DNA of 7,754 nt, taken from positions 18,756 to 26,509 of the forward strand of contig NZ_JACXJG010000017.1 of the NCBI RefSeq assembly GCF_014904065.1, in the 5' to 3' direction. Both the position numbers and the translations under genes were made by a program. Below, piece after piece: positions 1-5,829 of this stretch. This DNA comes from Gulosibacter sediminis (GTDB lineage Bacteria > Actinomycetota > Actinomycetes > Actinomycetales > Microbacteriaceae). The notes beneath the pieces are model-generated. The model was given only the letters and a program-made list of their open reading frames with translations, had not been told where the DNA came from and did not search any database. Numbering within the stretch: the stretch's first letter is position 1; each line of letters begins with the position of its first letter.

Positions 1-1061
1 CGCACACCAATGAGCCGCACCGGGCGGCCCTCGGCATGCAGCTCGTCCACGAGCTGCGCGGCCGCGCGATACAGCGTGAGGCCCGTGTCGGAGGGCCGCT
101 CGAGGCGCGCCTGCCGCGACACCGTCGCAAAGTTTGACCAGCGCAGCTTCACCGCGACGGTCGCCGCCGCGAGGCCGGCCCGGCGCAGGCGCGCGGCGAC
201 CGCATCCGCCTGCGCCCGCACCTCACGCTGCAGATCCGCGTGCGAGGTCACGTCGTCTTCAAACGTCTGCTCGTGCGACACCGACTTCTCGCGTCGCGTC
301 ACCTCGACAGGACGCGAGTCGCGCCCCCACGCAAGGTTTGCGAGGTGCGAGCCCATCGATTTACCGACGATGCGCTCGAGCGCCGCGGGTGGCGTGTGGG
401 CGAGCTCAAACACCGTGTGGATGCCCCGGCCGCGCAGCTTCGTCTCGGTCGTCTCGCCGACGCCCCAGAGGGCGCCCACCGGCAGGGCGTGCAGAAACGG
501 GATCGTCTCGGATTCGGGAATCACGAGCAGCCCGTCGGGCTTGCACTTGCCGCTCGCGAGCTTCGCCACGAACTTCGTCGACGCGACGCCGACCGAGCAG
601 GTCAGGCCGGTGCGCGCGTGCACCTCGCGGCGGATGCGCCGGGCGATTTCCGAGGGCGAGCCGAACAGCCGCACCGAGCCCGACACGTCGAGAAACGCCT
701 CATCGATCGAGAGTGGCTCGACGAGCGGTGTGAACTCGCGGAAAATCGCCATGACTGAGTGAGACGCCTCGCGGTACTTGTGCATGTGACCCGAGATCAC
801 GGTGGCCCCGGGCGCCAGCTGGAGCGCCCGCGCCATCGGCATTGCGGCGTGCACGCCGAGCGCTCGGGCCTCGTAGCTCGCCGACGAGACGACGCCGCGG
901 CCGCCCGCGCCGCCCACGATGACGAGCTCGCCGCGCAGCTCGGGGCGGTCACGCACCTCGACGGCAACGAAAAACGCGTCCATGTCGACGTGCAGAATTG
1001 TGGCGCTGCCGTCGTCGTACGCATCACCCACTTCGCGCATGCCGAGCTGTTTCCGAGACAT
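1..1061 (-). CDS. dinB: DNA polymerase IV (Y-family translesion polymerase), 3' end missing
   Basis: This gene encodes a low-fidelity, lesion-bypass DNA polymerase. 353 complete codons are visible; the frame runs off the left edge at the family motif RPVRLIGV, so perhaps the last 40-60 residues (including any C-terminal clamp-binding motif) are missing. Seen in order: the palm motif ILHVDMDAFFVAVE with metal ligand D26 and likely steric gate F31; YEARALGVHAAMP (residues 63-75); catalytic SIDEAFLDV with D120/E121; CSVGVASTKFVAKLASGKCK (155-174); a helix-hairpin-helix LPVGALWGVGETTETKL (193-209); and the little-finger domain from about 245. All key acidic residues are present, so the enzyme should be active. 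The ATG at 1061 gives a short N-terminal lead as in other actinobacterial DinB proteins. Its only purine-rich upstream stretch (GGAAG) lies 1 nt from the ATG, too close for a normal ribosome site, which favours a leaderless start; an in-frame ATG at 1040 is an alternative. No SOS box was seen upstream. Confidence 0.95.
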   Translation of the reverse strand, partial: MSRKQLGMREVGDAYDDGSATILHVDMDAFFVAVEVRDRPELRGELVIVGGAGGRGVVSSASYEARALGVHAAMPMARALQLAPGATVISGHMHKYREASHSVMAIFREFTPLVEPLSIDEAFLDVSGSVRLFGSPSEIARRIRREVHARTGLTCSVGVASTKFVAKLASGKCKPDGLLVIPESETIPFLHALPVGALWGVGETTETKLRGRGIHTVFELAHTPPAALERIVGKSMGSHLANLAWGRDSRPVEVTRREKSVSHEQTFEDDVTSHADLQREVRAQADAVAARLRRAGLAAATVAVKLRWSNFATVSRQARLERPSDTGLTLYRAAAQLVDELHAEGRPVRLIGV

Positions 1062-1067
1062 GCTTCC

Positions 1068-1073
1068 ATTCTG
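1068..1073 (-). promoter_or_regulatory. Candidate -10 box for leaderless dinB
   Basis: On the minus strand the hexamer CAGAAT lies exactly where a -10 element would sit (-12 to -7) if transcription began at the A of the dinB ATG at 1061. It matches the actinobacterial TANNNT pattern except for the first base. No -35 hexamer is recognisable. The position is suggestive but the match is imperfect. Confidence 0.35.
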
Positions 1074-1078
1074 GTCAA

Positions 1079-1084
1079 TAAACT
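1079..1084 (+). promoter_or_regulatory. Candidate -10 box for leaderless fadD
   Basis: TAAACT fits the TANNNT consensus. With the usual -12 to -7 placement it puts the transcription start at 1091, the A of the fadD ATG, so the mRNA would be leaderless. No Shine-Dalgarno-like sequence precedes the ATG, which agrees. No -35 hexamer is seen; that region would lie inside dinB. The box sits 5 bp from the opposing dinB -10 candidate. Confidence 0.5.
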
Positions 1085-1090
1085 GGCCAT

Positions 1091-2815
1091 ATGAGCGATG
1101 CCGCAGTCAACGTTGCCGAGTTCAACGCGAATCGCGTGTGGACCAAGAACTACGCCCCGGGGGTTCCCCGCGATATTGAGCCGGTTACGACCTCCCTCTA
1201 CGACGAGCTGGCCGACCGGGCCCGCAGGTTCGCCGACCGACCCGCGATCGAATTCTTCGGTGCCGAGCTGACCTTCGCGCAGTTGCACGACCACGTCGTG
1301 CGCTTCGCGAACGGCCTGCGTCGCATCGGCGTGAAGCGCGGCGACCGCGTCGCAATCGTGCTGCCGAACTGCCCGCAGCACGTCATCGCCTACTACGCGA
1401 CGCTCCGCCTCGGCGCGGTCGTCGTCGAGCACAATCCGCTCTACACCCGCAGCGAGCTACGCACCCAGTACCAAGACCACGGCGCGGTGTTCACGATCGC
1501 GTGGGACAAGCTCGCGCCGGTCGTGCAGTCGCTCGCCGGCGAGGTCGACGTGCGCCGGGTGATCTCGGTGAACATGACGAAGATGATGCCGACGAAGATG
1601 CAGCTGCTGCTCAAGCTGCCGGTGAAGAAGGCCCGCGAGTCGCGCGACAAGCTCACCGGCAAGGCGCCCGGCACCGTGCCGTTCGAGAAGATCCTGCACC
1701 AGGTGCCGATCGGCGACGAGGTGCCAAAGCCCGGCCCCGACGACATCGCCATGCTCGCGTACACCTCGGGCACGACCGGCACCCCGAAGGGCGCGATGCT
1801 CTCACACGCGAACCTCCTCGCGAACGGCCGCCAGGGTCAGGCGTGGATGCCCGAGTTCACGATGGGCGAGGAGACGATCTACGCCTTCCTGCCGATGTTC
1901 CACTCGTTCGGCAACCTCCTCGGCACGATCTACGGCGTCGTGACCGCCTCGCGCGTCACCCTGTTCCCCTCCTTCGACCCCGACCTCATCGTCGACGCGT
2001 CGAAGGTGCACCCCGCCACCTTCTACCCGGGCGTACCGCCGATGTTCGATCGCCTCGCGCGCATCGCCCGGGAGGGTCGCCTCGATCTCTCGAACGTGCG
2101 CTACGCCATGAGCGGCGCCATGACGCTGACCGATGCCGTGGTCGAGCGCTGGGAGGCCGTCGCGGGCGGCGGGCTCAACGAGGGCTACGGCCTCACTGAG
2201 GCCTCCCCCATCGTGTTCTCGAACCCGTTCGGCCCAACACGCAAGATCGGCACGATCGGCCTGCCTCACGCCTCCACGACGATTCGCGTCGTGAACCCCG
2301 ACAACCCCGATGAGGATGTTCCCCTCGGCGAGGTCGGCGAACTCATCGTGCACGGCCCCCAGGTTTTCCAGGGCTACTGGAACAACCAGGAGGAGACCGA
2401 CAAGGTGCTGCTGCCCGGCCGCTGGCTGCGCACCGGCGACCTCGTGACCCAGGACGCCGACGGCTTCATCACCGTCGTCGACCGCGCGAAGGAGCTCATC
2501 ATCACGGGCGGCTACAACGTTGCCCCGAGCGAGGTCGAGCAGGTGCTGGTGCAGGTGCCGGGCATCGCCGAGGCCGCCGTCGTCGGCATCCAGCGGGGTT
2601 CGTCGGGCGCCGAGTCGGTGACCGCGGCGATCGTGCTCAACGAGGGGGCGACCTTCGACGAGAAGGCGACCCGCGCCTACGCGCACGAGCACCTCGCCGA
2701 GTTCAAGGTGCCTCGCAGCTACACCGTCGTCGATGAACTGCCGAAGTCGCTGCTCGGCAAGGTATTGCGGAAGAAGGTGCGCGAGCAGCTCAGCGCCCCC
2801 AAGGCTGCCAAGTGA
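1091..2815 (+). CDS. fadD: Long-chain fatty acid--CoA ligase (FadD-type, AMP-forming)
   Basis: This 574-residue acyl-CoA synthetase activates a fatty acid with ATP to an acyl-adenylate and transfers it to CoA. The AMP-binding domain spans roughly 35-470, with the P-loop TSGTTGTPKG at 225-234, the adenine-site motif EGYGLTEASP from 364, the ATP-ribose aspartate in TGD (D450), and the hinge DRAKELIITGGYNVAP from D464. The C-terminal lid follows, with the catalytic lysine K557 in PKSLLGKVLRKK. The stretch FGNLLGTIYGVVTASR and the following VHPATFYPGVPPMF are characteristic of FadD-like enzymes rather than acetyl-CoA synthetase. Residues about 160-190 (MMPTKMQLLLKLPVKK) form a hydrophobic/basic linker that could touch the membrane; this is inference. 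Length matches E. coli FadD closely. The stop overlaps the next gene's GTG by 4 bp. Chain-length preference cannot be read from sequence. Confidence 0.93.
   Translation: MSDAAVNVAEFNANRVWTKNYAPGVPRDIEPVTTSLYDELADRARRFADRPAIEFFGAELTFAQLHDHVVRFANGLRRIGVKRGDRVAIVLPNCPQHVIAYYATLRLGAVVVEHNPLYTRSELRTQYQDHGAVFTIAWDKLAPVVQSLAGEVDVRRVISVNMTKMMPTKMQLLLKLPVKKARESRDKLTGKAPGTVPFEKILHQVPIGDEVPKPGPDDIAMLAYTSGTTGTPKGAMLSHANLLANGRQGQAWMPEFTMGEETIYAFLPMFHSFGNLLGTIYGVVTASRVTLFPSFDPDLIVDASKVHPATFYPGVPPMFDRLARIAREGRLDLSNVRYAMSGAMTLTDAVVERWEAVAGGGLNEGYGLTEASPIVFSNPFGPTRKIGTIGLPHASTTIRVVNPDNPDEDVPLGEVGELIVHGPQVFQGYWNNQEETDKVLLPGRWLRTGDLVTQDADGFITVVDRAKELIITGGYNVAPSEVEQVLVQVPGIAEAAVVGIQRGSSGAESVTAAIVLNEGATFDEKATRAYAHEHLAEFKVPRSYTVVDELPKSLLGKVLRKKVREQLSAPKAAK
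2801..2804 (+). promoter_or_regulatory. Ribosome binding site for the LacI-family gene
   Basis: AAGG lies 7 nt before the GTG at 2812, inside the last codons of fadD. Together with the GTGA stop/start overlap it supports the chosen start and translational coupling to fadD. Confidence 0.5.
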
Positions 2816-3783
2816 GTCGACCCACTCTGCGCGACGTCGCGGCGCGCGCCGGAGTGTCGACCGCTGCTGCGTCGCTTGCCCTGCGCGGCCTGCCGGGCGT
2901 GAGCCCATCGACCCGAGACACCGTGCTCGACGCCGCCGGCACGCTCGGCTACGTCGTCAACGTGAGCGCCCGCAACCTGCGCCGCCGCCGCACTGACACG
3001 ATCGGCATCTACCTCCCCCAGGGCACGACGCTGCAGTGGTACTACGCCGACTTCGCGGTGGGCGTGAGCAACGCGGCCGGCGAGCGCGGCGTGGCCGCCC
3101 TGATTTTGCCGCAGCACGGCGACCCGCGCCCATTTCTCGCGCACGTCGACGGCATCGTCACGGTGGATGTGCGCACGACCGACCCGCTCGCCCGCGCCGT
3201 GCTCGGCGCCGGCCGCGAGATCGTCACGGGCGAGCACGTGCCCGAGGGCCAGCCGCAGCCCGACGGCATCGTCTTCGTCGACCACGAGCGCGAGATGACC
3301 GGCCTGCTGCGCCACCTCGAGCAGCGCGGATCGACCTCGATCGGCGTGCTGCTGCCGCCCGAGGACACCGCCTGGGGCATCGAGGTGGCCCGCGCCGCGC
3401 GCCGCTTCGCCGCCGAGTCGACCGTCGAGGTGCACGAGGCGCCGGTGTCGTTCTCGCCCGAGACCGAAGAGATCCAGGCCGCCTGCGCGACGCTGCCGGC
3501 CGGCGTTGACGCGATCGTCGCCGTGCCCGACGGCACGGCCACGAGCGTCGCCGGCGTGCTGCGCTCGCGCGGGCAGCGCATCCCCGAGGATGTTCGGCTC
3601 GCGTCGTACACCGACTCGCAATCCGACCGCTTGCTCGACCCGCCCGTCACCGCGATCGACCTGCGACCGAGCGAGTTCGGCGCGCGGTGCGGCCAGCTTC
3701 TGCTCGATCTGCTCGAGGGCGCTGCCGTGCCGCGCGAGCAGCAACTCGACGTCGAATTTCGACCTCGCGCGGCAACCAACTAA
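2812..3783 (+). CDS. LacI-family transcriptional regulator
   Basis: This 323-residue protein has the LacI layout: an N-terminal helix-turn-helix (TLRDVAARAGVSTAAASLAL, residues 5-24), a hinge helix (NVSARNLRRRRT, 50-61), and a periplasmic-binding-protein-like effector domain from about residue 63 to the end. The start aligns with LacI without gaps, so residues can be compared directly: Y17, Q18 and R22 of LacI are T17, A18 and L22 here, while L56, which wedges into the central CpG of LacI operators, is kept. Operator sequence should therefore differ from lac but probably retains a central CG. The effector domain is slightly short and its ligand cannot be predicted. The GTG start overlaps the fadD stop (2812-2815), so the two genes are probably co-transcribed and coupled. 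Likely targets are its own operon and/or the downstream deiminase gene, which is inference. Confidence 0.92.
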   Translation: MSRPTLRDVAARAGVSTAAASLALRGLPGVSPSTRDTVLDAAGTLGYVVNVSARNLRRRRTDTIGIYLPQGTTLQWYYADFAVGVSNAAGERGVAALILPQHGDPRPFLAHVDGIVTVDVRTTDPLARAVLGAGREIVTGEHVPEGQPQPDGIVFVDHEREMTGLLRHLEQRGSTSIGVLLPPEDTAWGIEVARAARRFAAESTVEVHEAPVSFSPETEEIQAACATLPAGVDAIVAVPDGTATSVAGVLRSRGQRIPEDVRLASYTDSQSDRLLDPPVTAIDLRPSEFGARCGQLLLDLLEGAAVPREQQLDVEFRPRAATN

Positions 3784-3790
3784 ATCGATT
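3783..3790 (+). promoter_or_regulatory. Candidate LacI-family operator
   Basis: AATCGATT is a perfect 8-bp palindrome with a central CG. It fits the AANCGNTT core common among LacI/GalR-family operators and sits in the imperfect 12-mer TAAATCGATTAA (3781-3792). It begins on the last base of the LacI-type gene's stop codon and touches the -10 candidate of the next gene, a placement suited to repression. One short palindrome can arise by chance, so this remains a candidate. Confidence 0.35.
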
Positions 3791-3795
3791 AAGCT
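3790..3795 (+). promoter_or_regulatory. Candidate -10 box for the deiminase gene
   Basis: TAAGCT fits TANNNT and would place the transcription start near 3802, giving a 27-nt leader that contains the clear ribosome binding site at 3813-3819. No -35 element is recognisable. The same hexamer occurs before the tesB-like gene. Confidence 0.4.
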
Positions 3796-3812
3796 GGCGA
3801 CCGTACCCGCCC

Positions 3813-3819
3813 GAAAGGA
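3813..3819 (+). promoter_or_regulatory. Ribosome binding site for the deiminase gene
   Basis: GAAAGGA ends 9 nt before the ATG at 3829. It is the clearest Shine-Dalgarno-like site on the plus strand in this window and fixes the start. A second in-frame ATG two codons later (3835) is less well placed. Confidence 0.7.
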
Positions 3820-3828
3820 CTAGCAACA

Positions 3829-4839
3829 ATGAAGATGCCCGCGGAATGGGAGCGCCACGAGCGCACCTGGATGGCCTGGCCCGGCCCCGGCTACCTCTTC
3901 GGTAGCTCCGAAGCCGACGCCGACGAGGCGCGCGCCACCTGGGCGTCGGTCGCGAACGCCACCGTGGACTTCGAGCCGGTGACGATTCTCGTACCCCGCT
4001 CCGAACTCGGGGCCGCGAAGCGCGCCCTCTCGAGCCGCGTGCACATCGAGGAGGCCGAGCTCAACGACGCGTGGATGCGCGACATCGGGCCGACCTTCGC
4101 CTTCGACGGTGACGAGCTCGTCGCGGTCAACTGGGTGTTTAACGGCTGGGGCGCCCAGTCGTGGGCAAACTGGGACAAGGACCAGCACATCGGCCGCCGC
4201 GTCGCCGAGCTCGCGGGAGTGCGCGTCGTTGACTCGCCCCTCGTCAACGAGGGCGGCGGCATCCATGTTGACGGCGCGGGCCAGGTCATGGTGACCCGCA
4301 CCGTGCAGCTCGACCCGGGCCGCAACCCGAACTGGAACACCGCAAAGGTTGAGCAGGAACTCGCCGACAAGCTCGGCACGACGTCGACCGTCTGGCTCCC
4401 CCGCGGCCTCACCCGCGACTCCGAAGAGTTCGGCACGCGCGGCCACGTCGACATCGTCGCGAGCTACACGCCCGACGGCCGCGTGCTCGTGCACGACCAG
4501 CGCGACGAAACGCATCCCGACTTCGCCGTGACGCAGCAGGTGATCGAGGCCCTCACCGACGCCTTCGACGCGACCGACACGCCCCGCGAAATCCTGCGCG
4601 TGCCCGCGCCGACGGAGCTCCGCGACGCCGAGGGCTGGGTCGACTACAGCTACATCAATCACCTCGTCGCGAACGACGCGGTCATCGCCTGCGCCTTCAA
4701 CGACGCGAACGACACCGAGGCGTTCGAGGTGCTCGCCGAGGCCTACCCCGGCCGCGAGATCGTGCCGGTGGATGCGCGCCCCATCTTCGCGCGCGGCGGC
4801 GGCGTGCACTGCATCACCCAGCAGCAGCCCGCTCGCTAA
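3829..4839 (+). CDS. Agmatine deiminase family protein (guanidino-group hydrolase)
   Basis: This 336-residue cytosolic enzyme belongs to the agmatine deiminase/peptidyl-arginine deiminase group, which hydrolyses a guanidino group to a ureido group and ammonia through a covalent cysteine intermediate. Family signatures in order: MPAEWERHERTWMAWP at the N-terminus (3-18); NDAWMRDIGPTF with D80 and D85; VNWVFNGWG; NEGGGIHVDG (140-149); GHVD with H206 and D208; and the C-terminal GGGVHCITQQQP with nucleophile C328. All expected catalytic positions are present. It is a little shorter than classical AguA (about 365-380 residues) and reads TRGHVDIVASY where plant and bacterial AguA usually have an Asn before GHVD and another after it. 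Agmatine is therefore the default but not certain substrate. It has its own promoter and RBS candidates after the LacI-type gene. No agmatinase, N-carbamoylputrescine hydrolase or polyamine transporter gene lies alongside, so the pathway cannot be confirmed from context. Confidence 0.88.
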   Translation: MKMPAEWERHERTWMAWPGPGYLFGSSEADADEARATWASVANATVDFEPVTILVPRSELGAAKRALSSRVHIEEAELNDAWMRDIGPTFAFDGDELVAVNWVFNGWGAQSWANWDKDQHIGRRVAELAGVRVVDSPLVNEGGGIHVDGAGQVMVTRTVQLDPGRNPNWNTAKVEQELADKLGTTSTVWLPRGLTRDSEEFGTRGHVDIVASYTPDGRVLVHDQRDETHPDFAVTQQVIEALTDAFDATDTPREILRVPAPTELRDAEGWVDYSYINHLVANDAVIACAFNDANDTEAFEVLAEAYPGREIVPVDARPIFARGGGVHCITQQQPAR

Positions 4840-4842
4840 GCT
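4837..4842 (+). promoter_or_regulatory. Candidate -10 box for leaderless tesB, overlapping a stop codon
   Basis: TAAGCT fits TANNNT; its first three bases are the TAA stop of the deiminase gene. With -12 to -7 spacing, transcription would start at 4849, the G of the GTG start of the next gene. No Shine-Dalgarno-like sequence precedes that GTG, which agrees with a leaderless mRNA. Confidence 0.45.
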
Positions 4843-4848
4843 GACCGT

Positions 4849-5829
4849 GTGAACGAATCACCACAGCACCCGGTCTCGCCGCTCGCGGCAAGTAGAAATC
4901 GCCCGAGCGGCGCGATCCTGGCGCCGGGCGACACCGTCGACCTCACCGAGCTCGAGAAGGTGCCGCCGCTCGAATCGTTCCTCAACACCCTCGCGCTCTC
5001 AGAGACCGGCGCGCGCACCTCGCGCGACATCTTCACGGGGCAGAGCCAGTGGATGCCCCACGGGCGCATCTTCGGCGGGCAGGTCGCGGCGCAGTCACTC
5101 GTCGCTGCGACCCGCACCGTCGCCGACGACCGGCACATCCACTCGATGCGCGGTAACTTTCTGCGCCCGGGCAACGTGAACGAGCCGATCACCTTCTCGG
5201 TCGAGCGCAGCCACGACGGCAACTCGTTCTCGACGCGCCTCGTGCAAGCGTTCCAGTACGGCGAGCCGATCTGGTCGATGATCGCGAGCTTCCAGGTCGA
5301 TTCCGAAGGGCTCGACCACTACGCCGAGATGCCGCACGGCATTCCCGGCCCCGAGCAACTGCCGAGCGCGGCCGCCCAGGTCGCGGTGGCCGGCGAGGCG
5401 CTCGCGAACTACTGGATCAACCGGCGCCCGTTCGAGCTGCGCTACGCCGACGAGCCGATCTTCCTCCAGCCCGCCACCGGCCGCGTCGCCGAGCAGGCCG
5501 TGTGGATTCGCGCCGTCGACCAGCTGCCCGACGACGAGGTCGTGCACCGCGCATCCCTCGCCTACGCGAGCGACTACCTCATGCTCGACCCCGTCCTGCG
5601 CCGCCACGGCCTCGCGTGGACCGAGCCGCGCCTGCGCGTCGCGAGCCTCGACCACAGCGTGTGGTGGCACCGCTACGCGCGCGCCGACGAGTGGCTGCTG
5701 CTCGTGCTGCACTCGACGAACGCGCACGGTGGCCGCGCGCTCACGCACGGCGAGTTCTATACCCGCGAGGGCCTGCTCGTCGCGAGCGTGACGCAGGAGG
5801 CGATGATTCGCCTCAAGCCCGAGGCGTAG
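4849..5829 (+). CDS. tesB: Acyl-CoA thioesterase II (TesB-type, double hotdog)
   Basis: This 326-residue protein should hydrolyse medium- to long-chain acyl-CoA to free fatty acid and CoA. The first hotdog domain carries GRIFGGQVAAQSL (residues 73-85) followed by RHIHSMRGNFLRPGN. The second carries RASLAYASDYLMLDP, then the catalytic triad of the family: D268 in SLDHSVWW, T290 in HSTNAHGG and Q316 in VTQEAMIRL. All three match the D/T/Q triad of E. coli TesB. The N-terminus is about 40 residues longer than in E. coli. The GTG at 4849 is the first start after an in-frame TAA, and the -10 spacing favours it; an in-frame GTG at 4960 would give a TesB-like N-terminus. It lies 9 bp after the deiminase gene and converges on the MFS gene with a 17-bp overlap. 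FadD upstream catalyses the opposing conversion. Confidence 0.92.
   Translation: MNESPQHPVSPLAASRNRPSGAILAPGDTVDLTELEKVPPLESFLNTLALSETGARTSRDIFTGQSQWMPHGRIFGGQVAAQSLVAATRTVADDRHIHSMRGNFLRPGNVNEPITFSVERSHDGNSFSTRLVQAFQYGEPIWSMIASFQVDSEGLDHYAEMPHGIPGPEQLPSAAAQVAVAGEALANYWINRRPFELRYADEPIFLQPATGRVAEQAVWIRAVDQLPDDEVVHRASLAYASDYLMLDPVLRRHGLAWTEPRLRVASLDHSVWWHRYARADEWLLLVLHSTNAHGGRALTHGEFYTREGLLVASVTQEAMIRLKPEA

Noticed and set aside
10..762. Plus-strand open frames across the dinB region
   Set aside because: They are antisense to a full set of Y-family polymerase motifs on the minus strand and are Ser/Arg-rich without family signatures.
1073..1078. TTGACC on the minus strand as a -35 element for dinB
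   Set aside because: A 17-bp spacer would put the -10 at about 1055-1050, inside the dinB coding region and downstream of the ATG, so the match is probably chance.
1062..1090. Possible SOS (LexA) box upstream of dinB
   Set aside because: No TCGAAC...GTTCGA-like palindrome is present in the gap; SOS control cannot be claimed from the sequence.
1802..2908. Long open frame on the minus strand opposite fadD and the start of the LacI-type gene
   Set aside because: Composition is typical of the antisense of GC3-biased genes and it has no recognisable motifs; the plus-strand genes are certain.
2719..4809. Two long minus-strand open frames (2719-3744 and 3820-4809) opposite the LacI-type and deiminase genes
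   Set aside because: Same strand-shadow effect of high GC; low-complexity Arg/Val/Asp/Gly-rich translations without domains.
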